DNA from: Yunchengibacter salinarum
GTDB lineage: Bacteria > Pseudomonadota > Alphaproteobacteria > Sphingomonadales > Kordiimonadaceae
Reading direction: 5' to 3'
DNA length: 64,000 bases
Assembly (NCBI RefSeq): GCF_037658235.1
Contig: NZ_JBBJLN010000002.1
Span: forward strand, 248,001 to 312,000
Shown: in pieces, positions 9,303 through 18,581 of the stretch
How the letters are laid out: each line of letters begins with the position of its first letter
Position numbering within the stretch: the stretch's first letter is position 1
The notes under the pieces: model-generated
Told to the model about the DNA's origin: nothing
Databases searched by the model: none
Seen by the model: the letters and a program-made list of their open reading frames with translations, nothing else
Position numbers and translations under genes: made by a program

Positions 9303-9893
9303 GTGACTGATCTCGTGGATGGAAAATGGACGGAAACGGCCTTTCTGGGCGGTGATCCGGCGCTGGATTTCATCAATACCGTCAGTGATGATCTGAAAAC
9401 CCGTGTGCGCACGCGCCTGACCGACTGGGAACGGCTGGTGGGCTGGACCCGCATGGCCGATCTGGACCTGCCCGCGCCCCCCGCCGCCGAGGTGCCCGAT
9501 GATGCCGGGCAGCAACTGACGGCGCTCCATCAGGTGCGGGAAGCGGTGTATCATCTGTTGCTGGCACGGCGGGACGGCGCACCCCCCGCGCCGCTGCCGC
9601 AAGACCTGACACGGGCTTTCCAGCAGGTGCTGGCCCGCGCCCGCATGGTTTCCGGGCCGCAGGGGGTTCAGTGGCAGGCGGTGCCGGGGCCTGCCATGCT
9701 GCATGATGCCATCCTTATCGACCTGCACCGGTTTCTCACCACCGGCCCGCTGGACAAAGTGCGCCAGTGCGGGCGCTGTAGCTGGCTTTTCCTGAATCCG
9801 GGGCGTGGTCGCGGGCGGCAGTGGTGCAGTATGCGGCTGTGCGGCAACCGCACCAAGGTGGCCACCCACCGGCAGCGCCGGGCGCACGCCTGA
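9303..9893 (+). CDS. CGNR zinc-finger protein with ABATE domain, putative transcriptional regulator
   Basis: 196 residues starting at a GTG two bases after an AAGGAGGGA ribosome site. The N-terminal ABATE domain (FLGGDPALDFINTVSDD) leads to a C-terminal treble-clef-like finger, RQCGRCSWLFLNPGRGRGRQWCSMRLCGNR read in two parts: the CGRC pair, then the WC and CGNR cysteines with the family-defining CGNR motif. Members are thought to be stress-linked DNA-binding regulators. The divergent hydrolase gene is the obvious target candidate. Confidence 0.88.
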   Translation: MTDLVDGKWTETAFLGGDPALDFINTVSDDLKTRVRTRLTDWERLVGWTRMADLDLPAPPAAEVPDDAGQQLTALHQVREAVYHLLLARRDGAPPAPLPQDLTRAFQQVLARARMVSGPQGVQWQAVPGPAMLHDAILIDLHRFLTTGPLDKVRQCGRCSWLFLNPGRGRGRQWCSMRLCGNRTKVATHRQRRAHA

Positions 9894-9928
9894 CCGGCAC
9901 GGCCTCCCTCGCGGGGGCTCTCATATGG

Positions 9929-9954
9929 AAAAGGGCGGCCCCGCAGGCCCGCCC
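9929..9954 (-). terminator. Candidate rho-independent terminator after the symporter gene
   Basis: Read on the minus strand, a GC-rich stem-loop with GGGCGGGCC and GGGCCGCCC arms (nearly complementary) is followed by TTTT. It lies 25 bases past the symporter stop and between convergent genes. Confidence 0.5.
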
Positions 9955-9979
9955 CATACCGGATCGATGCTCGGCGGTG

Positions 9980-11752
9980 TCAGTGCGCGTGGGCCGACCC
10001 GGTGCCGGATGGCACGCGGATGTCTTCCACCATGTCCTGAACCGATTGCGGCGGCGCGCTGGTGCGCAGTGCTACGGTCACGGCCACCGCGACGTTCAGC
10101 AGGCTGCCCACAAAGCCGATGCCCTCTGGCGAGACGCCGAACAGCCAGTGTTCCGCCGTGTTCAGGCCCGGCATCATGAACTTGAAGAACACGATATAGC
10201 CGAAGGTGAACAGCAGGCCGGTCAGCATTCCCGCTATGGCGCCCGCCTTGTTCATGCGCTTGAAGAAGATGCCCATGACGATGGCGGGGAACAGGCTGGC
10301 CGCCGCCAGCCCGAAGGCGAAGGCCACCACCTGCGCCACGAAGCCCGGCGGGTTGATGCCCAGATAGCCCGCCACTACGATGGCCGTGGCCGCCGCCAGC
10401 CGGGCGAACAGCAACTCCTGCCGATCCGTGATGTGCGGCATCAGGGTCTTTTTCAGCAGATCGTGGCTGACGCTTGATGAAATCACGAGCAGAAGCCCCG
10501 CCGCCGTGGACAGCGCCGCCGCCAGACTGCCCGCCGCCACCAGGGCGAATACCCAGTCTGGAAGCCGGGCGATTTCCGGGTTGGCCAGCACCATGATGTC
10601 CCGGTCCACATAGACCTCGTTCGGGGTGTCGGTGGGCGGGTTTTCCAGCAGGCGCTGACCGTGCTGGCCGGTGGCGCCCCGATAGTCGGGCTTGCCCTCG
10701 AACGGGGCGCCCGCGCGGTACTGGATGGCGCCGTCGCCGTTTTTGTCCCGCCAGCCGATCAGGCCCAGCTCCTCCCAGTTTTTGAACCAGTCGGGGGTGG
10801 CGGCATAGTCGGTCTCGTTCACTTCATTGATGAAATTGATCCGGGCAAAGGCCCCCACGGCGGGGGCGGTGGAATAGAGAATGGCGATGAACACCAGCGC
10901 CCAGCCCGCCGAGCGCCGCGCGTCCGACGCCTTGGGCACGGTGAAGAAGCGCACGATCACATGGGGCAGGCCCGCCGTGCCCAGCATAAGCGCGGCGGTG
11001 ATGGCGAAAATGTCGATGAGCGATTTGGAGCCGTCCGTATAGGCATTGAAGCCCAGGTCGATCAGGGTTCGGTCCAGCTTTTCCAGCACGCTCAGCCCTG
11101 ATCCGTCGATCACGGTGGCGCCCAGGCCGAACTGCGGCACCGGATTGCCGGTGATGATCAGCGACATGAAAATGGCGGGCACGGTGAAGGCGAAGATCAG
11201 CACGCAATATTGCGCCACCTGGGTATAGGTGATGCCCTTCATGCCGCCCAGAACCGCATACAGGAACACGATCGCCATGCCGATGATCACACCGGTGTTG
11301 ATGTCCACTTCCAGAAAGCGGGAAAACACGATGCCGGTGCCGCGCATCTGTCCCGCCACATAGGTGAAGGAAATGAAGATCAGGCACACCACGGCCACCA
11401 GCCGGGCGGCATTGCTGTAATAGCGATCGCCGATGAAATCCGGCACGGTGAACTTGCCGAACTTGCGCAAATAGGGGGCCAGCAGCAGGGCCAGCAGCAC
11501 ATAGCCGCCGGTCCAGCCCATCAGATAGACGGACCCGTCATAGCCCAGAAAGGCGATCAGCCCGGCCATGGATATGAAGGAAGCCGCCGACATCCAGTCC
11601 GCCGCCGTGGCCATGCCATTGACCACCGGATGCACGCCGCCGCCCGCCACATAGAATTCACGGGTGGAGCCCACCCGCGACCAGATGGCGATGCCGATAT
11701 AGATGGAAAAGGAAATGCCGACGAAAATATAGGTGAGTGTCTGCGCGTCCAT
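9980..11752 (-). CDS. Sodium:solute symporter, VC_2705/ActP-like (short-chain acid uptake)
   Basis: Large subunit of the two-gene SSS family transporters that take up acetate, pyruvate or similar acids with sodium. The start chosen is the ATG at 11752 (MDAQTLTYIF), with GAGGGGGCGG upstream, giving 590 residues. There are at least thirteen membrane segments. A hydrophilic insert around residues 330-400 contains WRDKNGDGAIQYR, which resembles a calcium-binding EF-hand loop (DKNGDGAIQ), and is characteristic of this subfamily. The DUF4212 partner ends ten bases upstream. With ackA-pta 10 kb away it fits acetate uptake, but the substrate is not proven. Confidence 0.9.
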   Translation of the reverse strand: MDAQTLTYIFVGISFSIYIGIAIWSRVGSTREFYVAGGGVHPVVNGMATAADWMSAASFISMAGLIAFLGYDGSVYLMGWTGGYVLLALLLAPYLRKFGKFTVPDFIGDRYYSNAARLVAVVCLIFISFTYVAGQMRGTGIVFSRFLEVDINTGVIIGMAIVFLYAVLGGMKGITYTQVAQYCVLIFAFTVPAIFMSLIITGNPVPQFGLGATVIDGSGLSVLEKLDRTLIDLGFNAYTDGSKSLIDIFAITAALMLGTAGLPHVIVRFFTVPKASDARRSAGWALVFIAILYSTAPAVGAFARINFINEVNETDYAATPDWFKNWEELGLIGWRDKNGDGAIQYRAGAPFEGKPDYRGATGQHGQRLLENPPTDTPNEVYVDRDIMVLANPEIARLPDWVFALVAAGSLAAALSTAAGLLLVISSSVSHDLLKKTLMPHITDRQELLFARLAAATAIVVAGYLGINPPGFVAQVVAFAFGLAAASLFPAIVMGIFFKRMNKAGAIAGMLTGLLFTFGYIVFFKFMMPGLNTAEHWLFGVSPEGIGFVGSLLNVAVAVTVALRTSAPPQSVQDMVEDIRVPSGTGSAHAH

Positions 11753-11762
11753 GTCCGCCCCC

Positions 11763-12044
11763 TCAGTCGCCAAGCCCGAAGCGGGCATCGATTTTGCGCA
11801 TCATCCGAGCATAGACGAAGATCAGCACCACGAATGTATAGATGGACCCCTGCTGGGCGAACCAGAAGCCCAGCTTGAAGCCGAAAACCTCAATGGCGTT
11901 GAGCGGTTCGTGCAGCAGAATGCCGAAGCCGAAGGATACGGTGAACCAGATTGCCAGCAGCGTGGCCAGCAGTTTCAGGTTCGCTTTCCAGTATCCCGCG
12001 CGTCCGCCCGCGTCCGGCGGTGTGTCCGTCTCATTTTCGGCCAT
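11763..12044 (-). CDS. DUF4212 small membrane partner of the sodium:solute symporter
   Basis: 93 residues from an ATG at 12044 with GGAGGG upstream; the frame extends further upstream but no better start is seen. There is a hydrophilic N-terminus, then two membrane helices (LKLLATLLAIWFTVSFGFG and GSIYTFVVLIFVYARMM) with the family motif around PLNAIEVFGFKLGFWFAQQG between them. DUF4212 genes almost always precede VC_2705-type symporters, as here, and probably form a complex with them. Confidence 0.9.
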   Translation of the reverse strand: MAENETDTPPDAGGRAGYWKANLKLLATLLAIWFTVSFGFGILLHEPLNAIEVFGFKLGFWFAQQGSIYTFVVLIFVYARMMRKIDARFGLGD

Positions 12045-12267
12045 GGCGCCCCTCCCTCCAGAACATGAAAGCCATATAACGGCCTGGCAGGCTAATGCAC
12101 TTTGCGGTTTCCCTGAATCGTAAAATGACAAAGACGCGCAGAATCACAAATCGCGCATTCCGGTTGCGCCGCTGTTGCGCCCCATGATGGTCTGCCATTG
12201 TGCCGGGGCGTGTCGGGCGTCTATGCTTCACCCTGTTCATCCTGCCCGCACCGATCAGGGATACCCC

Positions 12268-14460
12268 ATGGCCCGCTTGTATATTGTTTCGGATCGTCAT
12301 GCCTTTGTCGCCGCGCCGCAAGGCGGGCTGGACGGCCTGTCGGTTCATTTCGCCGCCGCCGCGCTGGAATTGTCGCCGGTGACGGATCTTGCCCCCTTGG
12401 TGCATGGCCGCAATCTGCTGCCCAATGCCGATTTCGGGGACGGGTTGACCAACTGGACCCTGCGGGGCGGCGACGGTGACAGCGCCGGGCTGGATGCCAA
12501 AGGCTGGTCCCTCGCCGGGGCCCATACGGCCTATATCCGCCAGAAGCCGGGCGCATCCGGTGCCCGGCTGATGAGCGTGCCCACAACCAGCCAGGGCCTG
12601 CCCCCCGTGGTGCCGGGGGATCGTTACCGGCTGTCCGCTTTGCTGGGGCTGCATGGCCGCGCGGCGGTGATGGGCGTCATCTTTCTGGATGAAGCGGGAA
12701 AGCCGGTGGCGGAACAGGTGCTGGATGTGCCCCACCGCGCCCTTGGCGGGGCCGGAATGGGCGATTATCAGGCGGAATGGATGACCGCCACCGCGCCGGA
12801 CGGGGCCGCTTTCGCCCAGGTCTGGTTCGCGCTTGAGGATGGCGCGCCGGTACCGGGCGGCGTGACGGATGCATCGGTTCTGCTGGTGGCCCGTCCGTTT
12901 CTTGCGCTGGATTTGCCGCACTGGTCGCTGTCCGGCTGGGCCCCTTTTGACCGCGCGGCGGACGTGGCCGCGCGGGTACGCGCCGCCGGTGGCCATATCG
13001 GCGTGATCGCGCTGCCGGGCAAGGCGGCGAAAAAGCCGAAGGCGCTCCGTGTCACGGACGCGCAGGGCGCCGCCATCATGGACAGCCCGCAGGACTGGCG
13101 GCCCGCACCCTACCGCCCCTTGGTGTTCCGCCAGTTCGACGATGCGCTGATTCAGGCCCATCTGGACCTTCAGGAAAAACGGGACGGGCGGTTCCACACG
13201 CTCACCGGCTGGGTGGACGGCCATTACACCGGCGTCTGCCATCTGGACTGCGCCGGGGCGACCCGCCCGACCGAGGCGCGATTGCCCCTGCCGCCCCACT
13301 GGCGGGACGGCGCGCCCCACCATCTGGTCCTGTCGGATCGGGCCGGGCGCACGCTGTGCGGTGGCACGCGGCTGGTGACGGGGGTGGATACAGGCTGGTT
13401 TGATGTGCTCAAGCATACCACGCCGCCGCACGATGCGGGCCTGGCGCCCACGGCCCGGCTGCGGCATGAAGCGCTGCTCGGCCAGTTGCGCCGGGTGGCC
13501 GGCGGGGAGCTGGCACCGGGCGATCTGGGTGATCTGGTGGCGGGACACCGGGCGCTGGTGCGGGGCTATCCCTATATCGCGCCGGATCGTGCCCTTGCCT
13601 TTCCGCACCGGGCGGCGCCGGAGGTCAGCGTGGTGGTGCCGGTGCACAATGGCTTCAACCTTACATATAGCTGCCTTGCCGCGCTTCTGTTGGCGCCCAC
13701 GCACACATCGTTCGAAGTGATCGTGGTGGATGACGGTTCCACCGACGCGGTGCAGACCCTGGCTGATTGGGTCAGCGGCATCACCCTTGTGCGGCATGAT
13801 ACGGCGCAGGGTTTCGTGGGCGCCTGCAATGCCGGGGCGGCGCGGGCGCGGGGCGCGCATATCGTGCTGTTGAACAATGACACGGAGCCCGGCCCCTATT
13901 GGCTGGATCATCTTCTGGCACCGGTATTGGCGGACCCGGATGCCATCGGGCAGGTGGCGGCCCGGCTGATCTATCCCCACGGCATCCTTCAGGATGCGGG
14001 CGGCATTGTCTGGAAGGACGGCAGCCCGCAGAATGCCGGGCGGTTCGAGGACGCCTTCGACCCCTTGTTCGATCGCGCGCGGGATGTGGACTATGCCTGC
14101 GGCGCGGCAACCCTGGTGCCGAAGGCTGTCTGGGCCGAGGTGGGCGGGCTGAGTGACGATTTCGCCCCCGCCTATTTCGAGGATACGGACCTGTCCTTCA
14201 GGATTCGCGCGGCGGGATATCGGGTGGTTTATGCGCCGGATGCGGTGATCGTCCACCATGAGGGCATTTCCAATGGCCGGGACGTGGCGGAGGAAAGCCG
14301 CTTCAAACGGTTCCAGACCGTCAACGGCCCCAAATTCGCAAAAAAGTGGAAAAAGGCGCTGAAAGCCTATCCCCGGCGCGACACGTCCAAGGGCACCGAC
14401 CACGCCTGGCGGCAGGTGCAAGCCCTGCGCGACCGGATCGCGGATACGGATGCGGATTGA
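12268..14460 (+). CDS. Large family 2 glycosyltransferase with N-terminal carbohydrate-binding-like domain
   Basis: 730 residues from the ATG at 12268; an upstream in-frame ATG lacks support. The C-terminal ~290 residues are a GT-A fold GT2 enzyme. VSVVVPVHNGFN opens the Rossmann-like sheet, VVDDGSTD and the LNNDTEP (DxD region) bind the nucleotide sugar, and YFEDTDLSFRIRAAGYRVVY holds the catalytic ED. That arrangement is common in rhamnosyl-type O-antigen transferases. The N-terminal ~400 residues include NLLPNADFGDGLTNWTLRGG, typical of a jelly-roll carbohydrate-binding module. No membrane segment is seen. No polysaccharide cluster adjoins, so its acceptor is unknown. Confidence 0.82.
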   Translation: MARLYIVSDRHAFVAAPQGGLDGLSVHFAAAALELSPVTDLAPLVHGRNLLPNADFGDGLTNWTLRGGDGDSAGLDAKGWSLAGAHTAYIRQKPGASGARLMSVPTTSQGLPPVVPGDRYRLSALLGLHGRAAVMGVIFLDEAGKPVAEQVLDVPHRALGGAGMGDYQAEWMTATAPDGAAFAQVWFALEDGAPVPGGVTDASVLLVARPFLALDLPHWSLSGWAPFDRAADVAARVRAAGGHIGVIALPGKAAKKPKALRVTDAQGAAIMDSPQDWRPAPYRPLVFRQFDDALIQAHLDLQEKRDGRFHTLTGWVDGHYTGVCHLDCAGATRPTEARLPLPPHWRDGAPHHLVLSDRAGRTLCGGTRLVTGVDTGWFDVLKHTTPPHDAGLAPTARLRHEALLGQLRRVAGGELAPGDLGDLVAGHRALVRGYPYIAPDRALAFPHRAAPEVSVVVPVHNGFNLTYSCLAALLLAPTHTSFEVIVVDDGSTDAVQTLADWVSGITLVRHDTAQGFVGACNAGAARARGAHIVLLNNDTEPGPYWLDHLLAPVLADPDAIGQVAARLIYPHGILQDAGGIVWKDGSPQNAGRFEDAFDPLFDRARDVDYACGAATLVPKAVWAEVGGLSDDFAPAYFEDTDLSFRIRAAGYRVVYAPDAVIVHHEGISNGRDVAEESRFKRFQTVNGPKFAKKWKKALKAYPRRDTSKGTDHAWRQVQALRDRIADTDAD

Positions 14461-14605
14461 TGACCCCGGCGGCGCCCGCTGGGGATGCCTGAAACTTTTC
14501 CCGCCGGGCGGTGGACATTCCGGGGACCGGCCCTGATAATCCGCCTGTATTTTTCCGTGCGGCCCGTTTCCGTGGCCGCCTAAAATCCATCCGTGGAGAG
14601 ACCTC

Positions 14606-15805
14606 ATGTTCGAGACGCTGAACGCATTGCCGCCCGATCCCATCCTTGGCCTGACCACCGCTTTCAAGGCGGATGACAGCCCGAAAAAGGTGGATCTGGG
14701 TGTGGGCGTCTTCAAGAATGACGATAATGAGACCCCGATCATGCGCGCCGTCAAGGCGGCGGAGCGCACCATCGTGGAAACCCAGACCACCAAGGCGTAT
14801 GCCCCGCCCATCGGCGTGGACGGCTTCGGGGCGGGCATCCTGTCGCTGGTGCTGGGTAACGGCCACAGCGCGATCGAGGATGGCAGGGCCACCGCGATCC
14901 AGAACCCCGGCGGCTGCGGCGCGCTGCATGTGGCGGCGCGCCTGATCATGGCGGCGCACAAGGACGCCACCGTGTGGGTGTCCGATCCCACCTGGGCCAA
15001 TCATCGGCCTTTGCTGAAGAATGCGGGCGTGCCGATCCGGGATTATCCCTATTTCGATTATGACAGTTGCACCGTGCGCTTTGATGCCATGATGGAGACC
15101 CTGAAGTCGGAAACCCGCACGGGTGATCTGGTGCTGTTGCATGGCTGCTGTCACAACCCCACCGGCGCCGACCTGACGGACGATCAATGGCGCCAACTGG
15201 CCGATCTGATGAACGAAAAGGGCCTGGTGCCCTTTATCGACCTGGCCTATCAGGGCTTTGGCCGCGGCGTGGATGCGGACGCATTCGGCGTGCGCCTGAT
15301 GGCGGAAAGCGTGCCGGAACTGCTGGTGACGGTATCCGGTTCCAAGAATTTCGGCCTGTACCGGGAACGGGTGGGCAGCCTGATCGTGATCGGGGAGACC
15401 AAGGCCCGCACGGACATCGCGGTCAGCCATGCGCTGTCCATCGCGCGGGGCATCTATTCCATGCCGCCCGCCCACGGCGCCACCATCGCCAGCACCATTT
15501 TGAACGACGAGGCGCTCCGGGCCGACTGGCTGGACGAGCTGAACACCATGCGGGAGCGGATTCAGGGGCTTCGGGACATGTTCGCGGACAGCATGAAGGC
15601 GGCGGGCGTGCCGCAGGACTTCAGCTTTGTGAAGTCCCACAAGGGCATGTTTTCCTTCCTTGGGCTGACAAAGGATCAGGTGCGCGCCATTCGCGCCGAG
15701 GGCAGCATTTACATGACCGATACCAGCCGCATCAATGTCACCGGCGTCAACCGCGGCAATATCGATCATATCGTGGCGAGCTTCAAGGCGGTGCTGGCGG
15801 GATAA
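14606..15805 (+). CDS. Aromatic/aspartate aminotransferase (PLP, class I)
   Basis: 399 residues starting MFETLNALPPDPILGL, the opening found in TyrB/AspC subgroup enzymes, with GGAGAG upstream. It transfers amino groups between aspartate, tyrosine or phenylalanine and 2-oxoglutarate. The cofactor lysine is in SGSKNFGLYRERVG, the substrate-carboxylate arginine is in the C-terminal TSRINVTGV region, and HNPTGADLT is the PLP-phosphate/Asn motif. It stands alone between the glycosyltransferase and the DUF294 gene. AspC and TyrB specificities cannot be separated by eye. Confidence 0.9.
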   Translation: MFETLNALPPDPILGLTTAFKADDSPKKVDLGVGVFKNDDNETPIMRAVKAAERTIVETQTTKAYAPPIGVDGFGAGILSLVLGNGHSAIEDGRATAIQNPGGCGALHVAARLIMAAHKDATVWVSDPTWANHRPLLKNAGVPIRDYPYFDYDSCTVRFDAMMETLKSETRTGDLVLLHGCCHNPTGADLTDDQWRQLADLMNEKGLVPFIDLAYQGFGRGVDADAFGVRLMAESVPELLVTVSGSKNFGLYRERVGSLIVIGETKARTDIAVSHALSIARGIYSMPPAHGATIASTILNDEALRADWLDELNTMRERIQGLRDMFADSMKAAGVPQDFSFVKSHKGMFSFLGLTKDQVRAIRAEGSIYMTDTSRINVTGVNRGNIDHIVASFKAVLAG

Positions 15806-15956
15806 CGCCCCGATACCCGGCCCCTGACGCCCTGACCTATGTGCGGGCCACATATGTCGGAACCGGGGCGCCCGCCCATGCTTTTTCTTGTGAAAACGGC
15901 ACAGCCCCTTGTACCCTCGTCGCCGGAGCGCGACGGGGATGCAAGGGGGTTTGCGC

Positions 15957-17855
15957 GTGGCGGAAATCGCGGATATCACGGCTTTCCTGGCGGCCACGCC
16001 GCCGCTGGACAGCGTGCCCGAAGAGGCGCTGTCCCGCCTCGCCACGGCCATGGAGATCATCTACCACCCACGGGGGGAGAATATCTTTCCCGCCGGGGCA
16101 GAAAACCATCATGTCTATCTGGTGCGCAGCGGCGCCATATCGCTGTTGCTGGGGGATCGGGTGCTTGCCGCCAAGCTGGGGGAGGGCGGCTTTTTCGCCT
16201 ATCCCAGCGTTCTGCGCGGCGGCACCACGCGCCACGGCGCCCGCGCGCTGGAAGACTGCCTGCTGTATCGTATTCCGGCGGATGCCTTTCTGGCTTTGCT
16301 GGACCGGCACCCCCCGGTGGCGCGTTTTTTCACTTTGGCGGAGGCCGACCGCCTGCGCGCCGCGCTGGACCGCCAGACCGGGGAGGGCACCTTTGCCGGA
16401 GACGGCGCGCTGGCCGCCCTTGTGCTGAAAGACCTGATCCGGCGCCCGCCCGTGACCGCCCCTGCCAATATGACGGTGCGGGCGGCGGCACGGCAAATGC
16501 GGGCGGCGGGTGTCTCGACCCTGATGGTGGTGGACGCCGGGGATGACGACACGCTTGCCGGAATCGTCAGCGACGGCGATCTGCGCAACCGTGTGCTGGC
16601 CGAAGGGCTCGGCGGCGACGTGCCGCTTGCGGCGGTCATGACCCCGGACCCGGTGCACCGCCCGCCCGATGCGGGGGTTCTGGAAGCCATCACCCTGATG
16701 GTGGAGCGCGGCTTCCAGCACCTGCCGGTGGTGGAACAGGGTCGCGGGGGCCGGGCAGGCGGGGTGCTGAAGGGGCTGGTCAGTGCCAGTGATATTCTCA
16801 ATGTGCTGAGCACCAGCGCCGTGCATCTGATCAAGGCGCTGGAGCGCGCCGACAATGTGGCGGCGGTGGCCGCCGTCACCGCCCATATTCCGGCCATGGC
16901 GCACAGCCTGTCCCGCGCCGGATTGCAGGGGCCGCGCATCATGGCGCTGATCAGCGCCGTTTCCCGTGCCGCGCATCAGCGCATGGCCGCGCTTGCCGAA
17001 GCCGAACTGGGCCCCGCGCCGATCCCGTGGTGCCTGATGGTGTTCGGTTCCCTCGCGCGGCGGGATCAGACCACGGTGAGCGATCAGGACAATGGCCTGA
17101 TCCTGGACGACAGCTATGACGCCGACGCCCACGGCGCCTATTTCGCGGCGTTGGCAGAGCGCCTCTGCGACGGGTTGAACGCGGCGGGCTTCGCCCATTG
17201 CGGCGGTGGCATCATGGCCAGCAATCCGGCCTGGCGCCAGACGCTTTCCGGCTGGCGGGAAATCTTCGCCCGCTGGATCGACACGCCGGAACCAAAGGCC
17301 CTGATGCACGCCACGATCTTTTTCGACATGGCCCCGGTGGCGGGCGCGGAGCACATGGCGGCCCGGTTGCAGCGGGATGTGCTGGCCATGGCGCGGGGCA
17401 ATGGAATCTTTCTGGCGCATATGGTGGAAAATGCCATGGCGTCCCGGCCCCCGATCGGCTTTTTCCGGCGTTTCGTCCTGATCAGCGACAGCGAGGAAGG
17501 CGATGTTCTGGATATCAAGAAGCAGGGCATGGCGCCTGTTCAGGATATCGCCCGCCTGCACGCGCTGGCGCATGGCCTGGCCGAGGTGGGGGTGGTGGCG
17601 CGGCTGGAAGCGGCCATGGCCGCCGGGGCCCTGACCCCCTCGGACGGGCGGGAACTGATCGATGCCTGGACCTTCATGGCCGACGTGCGCATGGCCCATC
17701 AGGCGGCGCAGGTGGCGGCGCATCGCGCCCCCGGCAATCTGATCGCGCCGGATCGCCTGTCCACGCTGGAACGGGAGCATCTGCGCGATGCCTTTCGCAT
17801 CGTGCGCGGCCATCAGGACGGCCTGAACCGCGCTTATGCGGGCGGGATGGTCTAG
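15957..17855 (+). CDS. cNMP-binding/CBS/DUF294 nucleotidyltransferase-like signalling protein
   Basis: The GTG at 15957 has AAGGGGG seven bases upstream and gives 632 residues. The order is: a cyclic-nucleotide-binding-like domain (about 1-125, GENIFPAGAENHHVYLVRSG), a CBS pair (about 155-290, VSTLMVVDAG and HLPVVEQG), a DUF294 nucleotidyltransferase core with FGSLARRDQTTVSDQDNG carrying the GS...DxD signature, and the DUF294 C-terminal helical domain. Such proteins usually sit beside DUF4212/symporter pairs and a DnaQ-like exonuclease. The exonuclease follows directly here, and the symporter is 4 kb upstream on the other strand. The role is probably nucleotide-dependent control of that transporter. 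Confidence 0.88.
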   Translation: MAEIADITAFLAATPPLDSVPEEALSRLATAMEIIYHPRGENIFPAGAENHHVYLVRSGAISLLLGDRVLAAKLGEGGFFAYPSVLRGGTTRHGARALEDCLLYRIPADAFLALLDRHPPVARFFTLAEADRLRAALDRQTGEGTFAGDGALAALVLKDLIRRPPVTAPANMTVRAAARQMRAAGVSTLMVVDAGDDDTLAGIVSDGDLRNRVLAEGLGGDVPLAAVMTPDPVHRPPDAGVLEAITLMVERGFQHLPVVEQGRGGRAGGVLKGLVSASDILNVLSTSAVHLIKALERADNVAAVAAVTAHIPAMAHSLSRAGLQGPRIMALISAVSRAAHQRMAALAEAELGPAPIPWCLMVFGSLARRDQTTVSDQDNGLILDDSYDADAHGAYFAALAERLCDGLNAAGFAHCGGGIMASNPAWRQTLSGWREIFARWIDTPEPKALMHATIFFDMAPVAGAEHMAARLQRDVLAMARGNGIFLAHMVENAMASRPPIGFFRRFVLISDSEEGDVLDIKKQGMAPVQDIARLHALAHGLAEVGVVARLEAAMAAGALTPSDGRELIDAWTFMADVRMAHQAAQVAAHRAPGNLIAPDRLSTLEREHLRDAFRIVRGHQDGLNRAYAGGMV

Positions 17856-17858
17856 GCG

Positions 17859-18554
17859 GTGGCGGGGCTGATCCGGCGCCGGGTGTTCCATGCCCGCTGG
17901 TCCCGTTTCAAGGCGGAAGCGGCCCCGCTGGGCGGCGCCGTGGCCGCCTATGCCGATGCCGGCCCGCCCGATCTGGCGTGCCCGGCGAACAGGCTTGCCG
18001 CGCTGGCGCTGGACATGGAAACCACCGGATTGGACCCGAAGCGTGACAGCCTGCTCAGCGTGGGTCATGTGCCGCTGGACGGGCGGATGATCACCCTTGG
18101 CGGGGCGGCGCGCTTCTATGTGCGCCCGCACAGGGCGCTGGACGGGGTGAATGTGGCGATCCACGGCCTGACCGACAGCGTGGTCGCCGAGGGCATCGAG
18201 CCGACGCTCGCGCTGACCCGTCTGTTCACCGCGCTCAGCGGGCGGATTCTGCTGGCCCATCATGCGGACCTGGAGGTGCGCTTTCTACAGTGTATGGCAC
18301 AGCATTTGTGGGGCCTGACTCCCCCGATGGCAGCACTGGATACGCTGACGCTGGCGCGCCGCCATCCCCGCATCGACCCGGAAACACTGGGGCCGGGGGA
18401 TCTGAAACTGGGCAGTCTGCGCGCCCGCTTCCACCTGCCCCGGCTTCAGGCGCATGAAGCATTGGCCGATGCGCTGGGCGCGGCGGAACTGTTCCTGGCC
18501 CTGACCGCCGGTCGGCGATCCCCGCCCCTTGGCCGACTGGTGCGCCTTTTTTGA
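17859..18554 (+). CDS. DnaQ-like 3'-5' exonuclease (DEDD family)
   Basis: 231 residues from a GTG three bases after the DUF294 stop, so co-transcribed. Exo I is LDMETTGLD, Exo II is in AHHADLEVRFL, and Exo III is the HEALADALGAAELF motif with the catalytic His and Asp: a DEDDh nuclease. The first ~45 residues form a basic helical extension. It is not the replicative epsilon subunit (too divergent, wrong context). It is the partner commonly linked with DUF294 signalling proteins and may degrade a nucleotide signal or short RNA; this is inference. Confidence 0.86.
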   Translation: MAGLIRRRVFHARWSRFKAEAAPLGGAVAAYADAGPPDLACPANRLAALALDMETTGLDPKRDSLLSVGHVPLDGRMITLGGAARFYVRPHRALDGVNVAIHGLTDSVVAEGIEPTLALTRLFTALSGRILLAHHADLEVRFLQCMAQHLWGLTPPMAALDTLTLARRHPRIDPETLGPGDLKLGSLRARFHLPRLQAHEALADALGAAELFLALTAGRRSPPLGRLVRLF

Positions 18555-18581
18555 GGCGACCCGGCCGGGGAGACTGGCCGA

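Noticed and set aside
12031..15000. A ~990-codon antisense frame opposite the glycosyltransferase and aminotransferase
   Set aside because: Composition is of a shadow frame and it crosses two well-supported genes and a promoter gap.
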